DNA from: JAIRTY01 sp050257395
Lineage (GTDB): Bacteria; Actinomycetota; Actinomycetes; Streptosporangiales; Streptosporangiaceae
Assembly (NCBI GenBank): GCA_050257395.1
Contig: JBLMWU010000043.1
Location: 1-17,013, forward strand
Reading direction: 5' to 3'
DNA: 17,013 bases
The notes beneath the pieces were generated by a model. That model made no database searches. It saw only the letters and a program-made list of their open reading frames with translations, and was not told the origin of the DNA. Each line of letters begins with the position of its first letter. The stretch's first letter is position 1. Both the position numbers and the translations under genes were made by a program. Shown one piece after another: positions 7,546 through 14,815 of the stretch.

Positions 7546-9009
7546 ATGACGGAAATCCTTGCCAGAACCGGCCTGCCACAAGCTACCCGGACCCGCCGAC
7601 AGTCTCCGGGCGCGCTGCTGGCCGTGGTGCTGACCGGGCAGTTCATGGCGCTGCTCGACGCCTCCGTGGTCAACGTCGCCGCCCCGTCGATCCATGCCGG
7701 CCTGCACGCCACCGGCGCGGGCCTGCAGCTGGTCATCGCCGGCTACGTGATCACCTACGCGGTGCTGCTGGTGACCGGGGCCCGGCTCGGCGACCTGCTC
7801 GGCCACCGGCGGATGTTCCTGGCCGGGCTGGCGCTGTTCACCCTCGCCTCGCTGGGCTGCGGGCTGGCCGGGACCACGGCCACCCTGGTGGCCCTGCGCT
7901 TCGTCCAGGGCGCGGGCGCGGCCACGATGATCCCGCAGGTGCTCAGCCTCATCCAGCGCACGTTCACCGGCCCCGCCCGGGCCCGGGCCATGCGCCGGTA
8001 CTCGGCGGTGCTGGCCGGCGGCACCGTGGCCGGCCAGATCGCGGGCGGGCTGCTGGTCAGCGCGGACCTCATGCCCGGCGCCTGGCGGCCGGTCTTCCTG
8101 CTGAACGTGCCGATCGGCGCGGTGCTGCTGCTCGCCGGCGTGCGGTACCTGCCGGCCGGGCGCGGCGACGCCGGCCGCGGGCTGGACCCGGCCGGGCTGG
8201 CGACCCTCACCCCGGCGGTGCTGGCGCTCGTGCTGCCGCTGGTGCTGGGCCAGCCCGAGCACTGGCCGTCCTGGGGCTGGGCGTGCCTGGCCGGCGGCCT
8301 GGCCCTGCTGGCGGCCTTCGCGCTGGTGGAACGGCGGGTCGGGGCCAGGGGCGGCGCCCCGCTGGTGCCGGGCCGGCTGCTGGCCCTGCCGGGGGTGGCG
8401 ACCGGGATCGCGGCGCTGTTCGTGCTCATGACCGTGTTCGGCGGCTTCTTCTTCATCCTGGCGCTGCACCTGCAGGGCGGGCTGGGCGAGTCCGCGCTGC
8501 GGGCCGGCCTCACCTTCGCCCCGGCCGGGGTGACGTTCGCCCTGGTGAGCCTCAACTGGCAGCGGCTGCCGGAACGGGCCCGCGGCGGCCTGGTGCAGGC
8601 CGGCTTCGTGGTGGAGGCGGCCGCGCTGGCCGCGCTCGCCCTGGTGCTGCACGGCGGCAGCCGCGGCGGCGTGCCGGTCTATCTGGTGCTGGCCGTCATC
8701 GGCGCGGCCATGGCGGCGGCGCTCAGCCCGCTGATGACCGCGGTCCTGATGCGGGTGCCGGTGGCGGACGCCGCGGACGCGACCGGGGTCGTCGTCACCA
8801 TCAACCAGCTCGGCCTGGTCGTCGGGGTGGCGACCTTCGGGACGCTCTACCTGAACCTGGCCGGGCACCTGCCCGCCCAGCTCACGGCGGCCGGATTCCG
8901 GCTGGTGTCAGCGCACGCGGTGTCAGTGACCTGCCTGGCCCTCGCCGCCGGCGCCGCGGGCGGCGGGGTCCTTGCGGCGCTGCGCGAGCGGGCCGGGCGG
9001 CGCGCCTGA
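7546..9009 (+). CDS. MFS transporter, DHA2 (EmrB/QacA-like, 14-TM) family
   Basis: A 487-residue inner-membrane transporter, predicted to export drugs or other small hydrophobic compounds in exchange for protons. The first membrane segment (about 22-45) contains LDASVVNVAAP, the DHA2 motif D1. Motif A appears as GARLGDLLGHRR at 78-89, and a motif-C-like GGTVAGQIAGG lies near residue 160. The hydrophobic pattern and length fit 14 helices. The start is the ATG at 7546, giving a short polar N-terminus; the frame is open further upstream only because it runs antisense to the regulator. Its 3' end overlaps the convergent membrane protein gene by 87 bp in register. The divergent MmyB-type regulator is its likely controller. 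Substrate unknown. Confidence 0.92.
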   Translation: MTEILARTGLPQATRTRRQSPGALLAVVLTGQFMALLDASVVNVAAPSIHAGLHATGAGLQLVIAGYVITYAVLLVTGARLGDLLGHRRMFLAGLALFTLASLGCGLAGTTATLVALRFVQGAGAATMIPQVLSLIQRTFTGPARARAMRRYSAVLAGGTVAGQIAGGLLVSADLMPGAWRPVFLLNVPIGAVLLLAGVRYLPAGRGDAGRGLDPAGLATLTPAVLALVLPLVLGQPEHWPSWGWACLAGGLALLAAFALVERRVGARGGAPLVPGRLLALPGVATGIAALFVLMTVFGGFFFILALHLQGGLGESALRAGLTFAPAGVTFALVSLNWQRLPERARGGLVQAGFVVEAAALAALALVLHGGSRGGVPVYLVLAVIGAAMAAALSPLMTAVLMRVPVADAADATGVVVTINQLGLVVGVATFGTLYLNLAGHLPAQLTAAGFRLVSAHAVSVTCLALAAGAAGGGVLAALRERAGRRA

Positions 9010-10545
9010 CGCAGGCTCAGCGGAGGCCTCGTCAGCGGGGGCGGGCTCAGAGTCAGCGGGGGCCGGGGCGGGCGTGGCGGGCTGCGCGCCCGCCCCCACC
9101 GCTGCCTCCCCGCGGCTGAACGCCAGGGCGGCGCTCAGCACGGCCACCGGCACCGAGATCAGCACGTAGCGCAGGTCGAAGTCGGCGGTCATCACCGGCA
9201 CCACCAGCAGGGCCGCGGCAGCGGCCCACGGGTACAGGCCCGGGCCGCCCCAGCCGGCCAGCCGCCGGATGCCGCCGCGCAGCCAGAACCGGACGATGCC
9301 GCCCAGCCCGATGAGCATGATCACCCCGAGCAGGGTGCCCCGCAGGTACACGTAGCGCTGGTAGGCACGCAGCCAGCCGGCGAACGGGGCCACCGCCCGG
9401 GTGGTGCCCGTCCCGCCGTAGGCGAGCTGGTCGCTGCCCACGGTGTGACCGCTGGCGACCACCTCGGCGGCCGGGACCCAGTGCACGGTCGCGTAGCGGA
9501 ACTGGTAGCGCTGGTTGAGGTGGGCGCTCGGCCGGTTGGGCCGCTGCCAGCTGAAGCTGAGGCCCACGTCGTGAACCACGGTGCGGAGGTAGGCGCCCGG
9601 CTGCGCTTTGATGGCCCGGATCGCGAAGTCCTGCGCGAGCGCGTTGTTGTGCTGGGAGAACTTCGGCTTCGGCAGCTTGTCCAGCGGCGAGTTGACCCAG
9701 ATGAAGCTGCTGGCGCTGGGGCGGCTGGCCACCGGCTGGTGCGGGCACAGCACGGCCTCGCCCGCGGGCGGCCTGATCACCGCGCAGTTGGCGAACGACA
9801 TGGTGCGCGACCACAGGAAGATGCCGTCGCTGTAGCTGAACGCGGGGGAGTGGTAGACCGTGTCGAACCACAGCCCGTACGCGGCCAGCGGCACCGCGCT
9901 GGCCACCACGGTGACCGCGAACCGCCGCCAGCCCACCCGCCGCAGCAGCAGGTACCCCAGGTACAGCAGGAGCAGCGGCAGCCCGACCGGCCACACCGAG
10001 GCGGACACCGCCAGCACCACGCCCGCGGTCACCGTGGCCCACAGCGGCCGGTCGCCGCGCCACCACAGGATCAGCGTCACGGCCACCATGACCAGGAAGC
10101 CGAACGGCACGCTCGGCAGGATCTCGTGCTCGAGCTGGAGCTCGTAGGCGTCGAGCAGGACCGGCAGCGCGGCCAGCGTCGCGAGCCAGCCCGCCAGTCC
10201 GTACCTGCGGGCCAGCGCGTAGATCATCACCGCGATGGCCAGCCCCATCAGGTGCTGGAGGGCGGTGACCACGACGTAGCTGTGCAGCGGCCGCAGGATG
10301 AACAGCATCACCCCGTACCCGGACAGCCGGGAGGTGGCCGGGGCCAGCCGCAGCGCGGTGGAGGTGTAGGAGGCCGAGTCGCCGCCGAACCAGATGGCCG
10401 GGGGGAAGCCGAGCATGGTGATGACCCGGGCCGCCACGCCCAGGGACAAGGCCACCGCGAACAGGAGATGCCGGTTAAGGCTGGACCACGCGGTGCGTAC
10501 TCGGCTCACAGCTCCAAATCCTGCCATGCCGCGGATACCGGTCAC
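8923..10545 (-). CDS. Polytopic membrane protein, GT-C glycosyltransferase-like (paralogue 1 of 3)
   Basis: A 540-residue membrane protein with about 10 helices by eye. A first loop contains GGDSASY (Asp then Ser, Tyr), and a large extracytoplasmic loop occupies about 225-385. This arrangement resembles lipid-linked-sugar-dependent GT-C transferases (ArnT/PMT type), where an acidic residue in the first loop is catalytic; the assignment is inference. Blocks shared with its two neighbours are HSYVVVTALQHLMG, LDAYELQLE, SDGIFLWSRTMSFANC, VIRPP, PFAGWLRAYQ and VYLRGTLLG. The homologous core ends at about residue 478 (ALAFSR). A 62-residue Ala/Pro/Glu-rich tail follows, its last 28 residues antisense to the MFS gene. 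The start is uncertain: GTG at 10545, ATG at 10527 or GTG at 10509, none with a well-placed ribosome-binding site. Substrate unknown. Confidence 0.82.
   Translation of the reverse strand: MTGIRGMAGFGAVSRVRTAWSSLNRHLLFAVALSLGVAARVITMLGFPPAIWFGGDSASYTSTALRLAPATSRLSGYGVMLFILRPLHSYVVVTALQHLMGLAIAVMIYALARRYGLAGWLATLAALPVLLDAYELQLEHEILPSVPFGFLVMVAVTLILWWRGDRPLWATVTAGVVLAVSASVWPVGLPLLLLYLGYLLLRRVGWRRFAVTVVASAVPLAAYGLWFDTVYHSPAFSYSDGIFLWSRTMSFANCAVIRPPAGEAVLCPHQPVASRPSASSFIWVNSPLDKLPKPKFSQHNNALAQDFAIRAIKAQPGAYLRTVVHDVGLSFSWQRPNRPSAHLNQRYQFRYATVHWVPAAEVVASGHTVGSDQLAYGGTGTTRAVAPFAGWLRAYQRYVYLRGTLLGVIMLIGLGGIVRFWLRGGIRRLAGWGGPGLYPWAAAAALLVVPVMTADFDLRYVLISVPVAVLSAALAFSRGEAAVGAGAQPATPAPAPADSEPAPADEASAEPASGAPPGPLAQRRKDPAARGAGGEGQAGH
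9789..9832 (-). repeat. 44-bp near-identical block shared with 13033-13076
   Basis: Base by base, 43 of 44 positions are identical to 13033-13076, the sole difference being T/A at 9822/13066. In both genes the block encodes the FLWSRTMSFA segment, in the same frame. Identity includes third codon positions, which is more than the surrounding sequence of these two paralogues shows. Confidence 0.85.
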
Positions 10546-10565
10546 CCCTGCTCGTGCCAGGTAAG

Positions 10566-10583
10566 CCGGGCGATATAGCCCGG
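10566..10583. repeat. Perfect inverted repeat, 6-bp arms
   Basis: CCGGGC-GATATA-GCCCGG, a perfect 6-bp stem with an AT-only-but-one loop, lies 20 bases upstream of the paralogue 1 start. It could be an operator or a transcript hairpin. The role is unknown. Confidence 0.5.
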
Positions 10584-10745
10584 TCCGGGTTATCCGGCGG
10601 GGTAATGGCCGGGGAACGGGAGCGGAAAACCTGGGGAAGAACGAGAAGCCAGACCGGCCGGCCCGGCCACCGGAGCGGGCCTGGCGCGGCGCCGGGTTTG
10701 CGCGGCTGGCCTCGGGAAATCCTTGAAGCCAGGCTGGTCCGGCAC

Positions 10746-10772
10746 AGGCCGGCGAGCGGCTTTTGCCGGCCT
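10746..10772. repeat. Perfect inverted repeat, 8-bp arms
   Basis: AGGCCGGC (10746-10753) and GCCGGCCT (10765-10772) are exact complements around an 11-base loop ending in TTTT. It lies 33 bases before the TAGCGT box of paralogue 2. It may be a regulatory site; it lacks a following T-run, so it is not a typical terminator on the plus strand. Confidence 0.5.
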
Positions 10773-10804
10773 GGCGGCAGTCAGCCGGGCATGCCGGGGA
10801 CTAG

Positions 10805-10810
10805 TAGCGT
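10805..10810 (+). promoter_or_regulatory. -10-like box (TAGCGT) for paralogue 2
   Basis: TAGCGT is identical to the box in front of the crotonase gene at 15401. It would start the transcript near 10817, leaving a leader of about 20 bases with a GGAGGG ribosome-binding site at 10829-10834. No clear -35 is seen. Confidence 0.4.
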
Positions 10811-10837
10811 CAATGCCTCACTGAGCCTGGAGGGCAT

Positions 10838-12352
10838 GTGTCGGACGCCGCGGTGGGCGGGCGGACACCCGCCGCGCCCGGGCGCACCCCGCCCGGACCG
10901 CAGGCCCCCGGCCAGGGTGACCCCGGACTGGCCCCGGCCGGGCCGCCCGCGCCCGCTGGCCGGCGCTGGCCAGGCCGGGAGCTGCCGAACCGCGTCTGGG
11001 GCCTGATCCGCCGGCACCGGCTGTTCGCCGCGGTGCTGGCCGGCGCGGCCGTGCTGCGGGCCGTGGTGATGCTGGGTTACCCGCCGGCGATGTGGTTCAA
11101 CGACTCGTACTCCTACGTGTACGACGCCATCCACACGTTCACCGCCACCAACCACCCGTCCGGCTACTCCGCCTTCCTGCTGCTCCTGCTGCCCTTCCAC
11201 AGCTTCACGCTGGTGGCGGCGGTGCAGCACCTGATGGGCCTGGCGCTGGGAGCTGGGATCTACGCGGTCGCGCGGCGGCGCGGCCTGCCGGCCTGGGGCG
11301 CGGCGCTGGCGGCGGTGCCGGTCCTCTACGACGCCTACCAGGTGCAGCTCGAGCAGCAGGTGATGTCGGACGCGCTGTTCATGCTGCTGGTCACCGGCGC
11401 GGTAGTGCTGCTGGCCTGGCGGGACCGGGTCAGCCTGCCGGTGGCGCTGGCCGCCGGGGCCGCGCTCGGCTGCGCCATGCTGGTCCGGTCGGCGGGGCTG
11501 CCGCTGCTGGCGGTGGCGGCGCTCTGTCTGCTGATCCGGGGGGGCCTGCCGATCCGGCGGACGGGCTGGCGGCCGGCCGCGGCCCTGCTGGCGGCCGGCG
11601 CGGTGCCGGTCGCCGGGTACCTGTTCGTGTACCACCTGCAGCACGGCCAGTACGCGGTGACCGAGTCGGACGGCACGTTCCTGTACGGCCGGGTCCAGAC
11701 CTTCGCCGACTGCCGGGTGATCCAGCCGCCGCCGCCGCTGGCCCGGCTGTGCGACCCCCGGCCGCCGTCGCAGCGGACGATCGCGGTGGAGTACATCTGG
11801 CGCACCTCGGACCCGCTCTGGAAGCTCGGCAGCGGCCTGTGGACCCCGAAGGTCAATGGCTTGGCCGAGCGCTTCGCGGTGCGGGCCATCGCCGCCCAGC
11901 CGCTGGCCTACGCGCAGGCGGTGGCGGGCGACACCTGGCGGGCGTTCGGCTGGACGCACGACATCGGCTACGACCCCCGGACCGAGCTGCTGTACCTGTT
12001 CAGCGACCCGCCGCCGCAGATCCCCAACTGGGGCTACTGGCCCGCGCTACATGCCTTCCAGCCCGGGCTCAGCCAGCCCCGCGCGGTCCAGCCGTTCGCC
12101 GGGTTCCTCGGCCTCTACCAGCGGGCCGTGTACCTGCGCGGCACCCTGCTCGGGCTGATCCTGCTGGCCGGCCTGGCCGGGGTGGCGGCCCGCTGGCGCC
12201 GCTGGGGCGGTGACGTCCTGCTGCCCTGGGCGGTCGCCGTGGTGCTGCTGGTGCTCCCCGTCGCCACCTCCGGCTTCAGCTACCGCTACCTGATAGCGAT
12301 CGTCCCGCCCGCCTGCCTGGCCGCCGCGCTGGCGTTCGCCCGCGCCCGGTAG
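10838..12352 (+). CDS. Polytopic membrane protein, GT-C glycosyltransferase-like (paralogue 2 of 3)
   Basis: A 504-residue paralogue of the genes on both sides, in the opposite orientation. Residues 1-45 are a Pro/Ala/Gly-rich cytoplasmic leader, followed by about 10 membrane helices. Shared blocks are FNDSYSY in the first loop, PFHSFTLVAAVQHLMG, YDAYQVQLE, ESDGTFLYGRVQTFADC, VIQPP, then PFAGFLGLYQ and VYLRGTLLG. The acidic first-loop residue and the large outer loop (about 265-410) suggest a lipid-phosphate-sugar transferase; the sugar donor and acceptor are unknown. The start is a GTG with GGAGGG three bases upstream; the overlapping ATG at 10836 is out of frame. The protein stops right after FARAR, the natural end of the shared core, unlike its two neighbours. 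Its last ~102 codons lie opposite the tail of paralogue 3. Confidence 0.87.
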   Translation: MSDAAVGGRTPAAPGRTPPGPQAPGQGDPGLAPAGPPAPAGRRWPGRELPNRVWGLIRRHRLFAAVLAGAAVLRAVVMLGYPPAMWFNDSYSYVYDAIHTFTATNHPSGYSAFLLLLLPFHSFTLVAAVQHLMGLALGAGIYAVARRRGLPAWGAALAAVPVLYDAYQVQLEQQVMSDALFMLLVTGAVVLLAWRDRVSLPVALAAGAALGCAMLVRSAGLPLLAVAALCLLIRGGLPIRRTGWRPAAALLAAGAVPVAGYLFVYHLQHGQYAVTESDGTFLYGRVQTFADCRVIQPPPPLARLCDPRPPSQRTIAVEYIWRTSDPLWKLGSGLWTPKVNGLAERFAVRAIAAQPLAYAQAVAGDTWRAFGWTHDIGYDPRTELLYLFSDPPPQIPNWGYWPALHAFQPGLSQPRAVQPFAGFLGLYQRAVYLRGTLLGLILLAGLAGVAARWRRWGGDVLLPWAVAVVLLVLPVATSGFSYRYLIAIVPPACLAAALAFARAR

Positions 12353-13867
12353 CAGCCCCGCCCGCGACCAGGCCAGGCCCGCGGCCAGGCAGGCGAGCGG
12401 GACGGCGGTGATCGCGTACCGGTAGTGGTACTCGTGCAGCGCGACCGGGACCACGATGCCGAGCGCGGCCGCGGCCCACGGCAGGCCCCCGGGGCCGCCC
12501 CGGTCCCGCCAGCGGCGCAGCACCCCCGCCAGCCCGGCCGCCACCACCAGCAGGAACACGACGCCGGGGAAGTACACCGGCAGCTGGTACAGCCCGAGGA
12601 AGTAGGCGTACGGCTGCACCGGGTGGCTGTTGCTGCCGACGCGCGCGTAGAGCCCGAGGTCACGCCAGTAGGCGGGGGACAGGTGGCGGACGTCGGGCCG
12701 GGCGGTGAAGTGCATGGTCCGGAAGGACAGCGACCGGTCGGTGGCCAGGAACGTCAGCATGACCTCCCGGGCCACCGTGGCCACGTACGCGCCGGGCTGG
12801 GCCTCGACCGCGGCCAGCGCGAACCGCATGGCCAGCGCGTTGTTGCCGGGGTTGATCCCGGGGCGGGCGTCCTCCCGCCACCAGACGTGCGGTGACCACA
12901 GGTAGGTGGCGGGCGCGGGCTCGTGCAGCAGCGCCGGCAGCGACCACGCCCGGGCCGGGCCGGGCCGGTAGGCGGCCTGCCGGCCCGGGCACAGCGGGCG
13001 CAGGCCCGGCGGCGGCCTGATCACCGTGCAGCTGGCGAACGACATGGTGCGCGACCACAGGAAGAAGCCGTCGCTGCTGGTGGTGCTGAAGGTCCCGTAG
13101 TGGGTCCAGAAGACGGTCATGTAGCCGAGAACCGGCAGCGCGAACGCCGCCAGCCCGGCCGTGACCGCCCGCCAGCCTGCCCGCCTGATCAGCAGGAAGG
13201 CGAGCACCGGGACGATGAGGACGGGGCCGTTCCCGCGCACCAGCGCACACCAGGCGAGCAGCAGCCCGGCCGCGGCGCACCGCCGGGCACCTGGCCGGGC
13301 CCGGGTCAGCAGCAGCGCCACCGCGGCGGCCGCCAGCAGCCCGTACAGGGTGTCGGGCCAGATGGTGGACTCCAGCATGATCTGCCGCGAGTCGAACAGC
13401 GTGGGCGCGGCGGCCAGGGTCGCGCCCCAGCCGGGCAGGCCCCAGCGGCGCAGCACCGCGTAGCAGAGGGCCGCGGTCGCGATCCCCATCAGGTGCTGCA
13501 CGGTGGTGACCAGCAGCAGGCTGTGGAACGGGGACAGCAGCCACAGCAGCAGCGGGTATCCGGCAGGCCGCGTCTGGCCGGGCCCCGGGTGCACCCCCGC
13601 GAGCAGGTAGCCGAACGAGTCGGCGGTGAACAGCGCGGGCCGGAAGGCCAGCGCCGCCAGCACCCGCGGCAGCAGCGAGAGAGCTGCCACGGCGAGGAAG
13701 AGCCGGTGGGCACGCCAGCGGCGGGGCAGCCCCGCCCGGGCCGCCAGCAGCCGGGCCCTGAGCAGCAGGCCGGGCCGCCAGCCGGTTCGCCAGCCGGTTC
13801 GCCAGCCGGGCAGATGCTCGTGCTGATCGCCCGCGCTGTGGCCGCGGTCGGTCCTGAGACCGGTCAC
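12047..13867 (-). CDS. Polytopic membrane protein, GT-C glycosyltransferase-like (paralogue 3 of 3), with antisense-derived tail
   Basis: A 606-residue third member of the family. After a short basic leader with a GWRT repeat come about 10 helices. Family blocks are FTADSFGY, PFHSLLLVTTVQHLMG, FDSRQIMLE, SSDGFFLWSRTMSFASC, VIRPPPGLRPLC and PYAYFLGLYQ. The core ends near residue 504 (LAWSRAG), at the same place as paralogue 2. The frame then continues 102 residues, Gln/Gly/His-rich, entirely antisense to paralogue 2, and stops at a TAG opposite a rare CTA codon. Whether this tail has a function is doubtful. The start is a GTG at 13867 with the ribosome-binding site AGGGGG about seven bases upstream; the frame is open to 13960 but lacks homology there. 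A GT-C function is inferred; the substrate is unknown. Confidence 0.82.
   Translation of the reverse strand: MTGLRTDRGHSAGDQHEHLPGWRTGWRTGWRPGLLLRARLLAARAGLPRRWRAHRLFLAVAALSLLPRVLAALAFRPALFTADSFGYLLAGVHPGPGQTRPAGYPLLLWLLSPFHSLLLVTTVQHLMGIATAALCYAVLRRWGLPGWGATLAAAPTLFDSRQIMLESTIWPDTLYGLLAAAAVALLLTRARPGARRCAAAGLLLAWCALVRGNGPVLIVPVLAFLLIRRAGWRAVTAGLAAFALPVLGYMTVFWTHYGTFSTTSSDGFFLWSRTMSFASCTVIRPPPGLRPLCPGRQAAYRPGPARAWSLPALLHEPAPATYLWSPHVWWREDARPGINPGNNALAMRFALAAVEAQPGAYVATVAREVMLTFLATDRSLSFRTMHFTARPDVRHLSPAYWRDLGLYARVGSNSHPVQPYAYFLGLYQLPVYFPGVVFLLVVAAGLAGVLRRWRDRGGPGGLPWAAAALGIVVPVALHEYHYRYAITAVPLACLAAGLAWSRAGLLPGAGERQRGGQAGGRDDRYQVAVAEAGGGDGEHQQHHGDRPGQQDVTAPAAPAGRHPGQAGQQDQPEQGAAQVHGPLVEAEEPGERLDRAGLAEPGLEGM
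13033..13076 (-). repeat. 44-bp near-identical block shared with 9789-9832
   Basis: Second copy of the block described at 9789-9832, again covering the FLWSRTMSFA codons. One mismatch in 44 positions. The corresponding part of paralogue 2 has diverged to FLYGRVQTFA. Confidence 0.85.
13777..13809. repeat. 12-bp tandem repeat, about 2.7 copies
   Basis: GCCAGCCGGTTC occurs at 13777-13788 and 13789-13800, then partially from 13801. On the minus strand it encodes a repeated GWRT in the N-terminal leader of paralogue 3, before the first membrane helix. The unit is a whole number of codons, so copy-number changes would keep the frame. Confidence 0.85.
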
Positions 13868-13953
13868 TCGCTTTCCCCCTCGGCCCGCTCGCCCGTAGCC
13901 TTGCTGGCGCTGGGCGCCCCCCGGGCAGCCTCTTCGCCCTCTGACCTCGGCCG

Positions 13954-13963
13954 ATAACAATAA
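13954..13963. promoter_or_regulatory. AT-rich island, possible divergent promoter for birA and paralogue 3
   Basis: ATAACAATAA is unusually AT-rich for this window and sits in the 104-bp gap between the divergent genes. On the minus strand it contains TATTGT, a reasonable -10 box. The plus-strand match is weaker. Position and composition are the only support. Confidence 0.35.
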
Positions 13964-13971
13964 CGGATCAG

Positions 13972-14793
13972 ATGATGACTCTGCGTGAAAACATGGGAGG
14001 CCCGCCGCTCAGCGCGGCGGCCCTGACCGCGGCCCTGGTACGGCCGGGCGGGCTGTGGCGCCGCATCGAGGTGGTGGCCCAGACCGGGTCGACCAACGCG
14101 GACCTGCTGGCCCTGGCCGCCGCCGGCGGCGCCGCGGGCACCGTGCTGGCGGCCGAGGCGCAGCACGCGGGCAAGGGCCGGCTGGGCCGGACCTGGACCA
14201 CCCCGCCCGGCGCCGGGCTGACGTTCTCGGTGCTGCTGCGCCCGGCCGGGGTGCCAGCCGCCGGGCTGGGCTGGCTGCCGCTGCTGGCCGGGGTCGCGGC
14301 GGCGGCCGCGGTGCGCGAGGTGACCGGGGTGCCCGCCCGGCTCAAGTGGCCGAACGACCTGCTCGCCGGGGAACGGAAGCTGGCCGGGATCCTGGCGGAG
14401 AGCCGCGGCCAGGCCGTGGTGGTGGGGGTGGGCCTGAACGTGTCCCAGCGCGCGGGCGACCTGCCCGTGCCCACCGCCACCTCGCTGCTGCTGGAGCAGG
14501 CGGCGCTGCCGGCGGGCCGGGCCCGCGAAGCGATCCTGACGGCGATCCTGACCGGCCTGGAGCGGTGGTACACGGCCTGGACGGCGGCCGCGGGCGACGC
14601 GGACGGCTGCGGGCTGCGCGCGGAGTACCTGCGCCAGTGCGCCACCGTCGGCCGGGAGGTGCGGGTGCTGCTGCCCGGCGACCGGGCGCTCACCGGCCGG
14701 GCCGCCGACGTGGACGCGCTCGGCCGACTGGTGGTGCGGACGCCGGCCGGGCTGACCGCGGTCAGCGCCGGGGACGTGGTGCACGTCCGGTAG
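13972..14793 (+). CDS. birA: Biotin--[biotin carboxyl-carrier protein] ligase
   Basis: A 273-residue class I biotin-protein ligase, without the DNA-binding domain of E. coli BirA. It activates biotin to biotinyl-5'-AMP and attaches it to the lysine of carrier domains of acyl-CoA or pyruvate carboxylases in the cytosol. Motifs in order are TGSTN (38-42), GKGRLGRTW (67-75) for biotinyl-AMP binding, LKWPNDL (124-130), KLAGIL (136-141, Lys136 in the catalytic position) and GVGLNV (152-157). The small C-terminal domain occupies about 225-273. Starts at 13972 and 13975 are equivalent; there is no good ribosome-binding site. Placement before crotonase and HMG-CoA lyase genes, and in the same window as pccB, fits a role in supporting biotin carboxylases. 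Without a helix-turn-helix it should not repress transcription itself. Confidence 0.95.
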   Translation: MMTLRENMGGPPLSAAALTAALVRPGGLWRRIEVVAQTGSTNADLLALAAAGGAAGTVLAAEAQHAGKGRLGRTWTTPPGAGLTFSVLLRPAGVPAAGLGWLPLLAGVAAAAAVREVTGVPARLKWPNDLLAGERKLAGILAESRGQAVVVGVGLNVSQRAGDLPVPTATSLLLEQAALPAGRAREAILTAILTGLERWYTAWTAAAGDADGCGLRAEYLRQCATVGREVRVLLPGDRALTGRAADVDALGRLVVRTPAGLTAVSAGDVVHVR

Positions 14794-14815
14794 CGCCCGG
14801 CCCGGACCTGTTGCC

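Larger units (their letters stand above)
10546..10837. other. 292-bp non-coding region between divergent paralogues 1 and 2
   Basis: No convincing gene is seen; a plus-strand frame beginning at 10554 overlaps paralogue 2 out of frame and has no domain. The region holds two perfect inverted repeats (10566-10583 and 10746-10772). Close to paralogue 2 are a TAGCGT -10-like box and a GGAGGG ribosome-binding site. Several G-rich and A-rich runs (10615-10650) give it lower GC than the genes on either side. It must contain the promoters of both divergent genes. Confidence 0.6.

Noticed and set aside
10554..11006. 150-codon plus-strand frame before and inside paralogue 2
   Set aside because: It overlaps paralogue 2 out of frame, is Pro/Arg/Gly-rich and shows no domain.
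13777..13809. Tandem 12-bp units as a possible CRISPR or attachment site
   Set aside because: There are no spacers, no cas genes and no integrase. The unit is a codon-multiple repeat inside a coding leader.
13868..13960. 31-residue N-terminal extension of paralogue 3 from an ATG at 13960
   Set aside because: The GTG at 13867 has a good AGGGGG ribosome-binding site, and the extension is low-complexity without counterpart in the paralogues.
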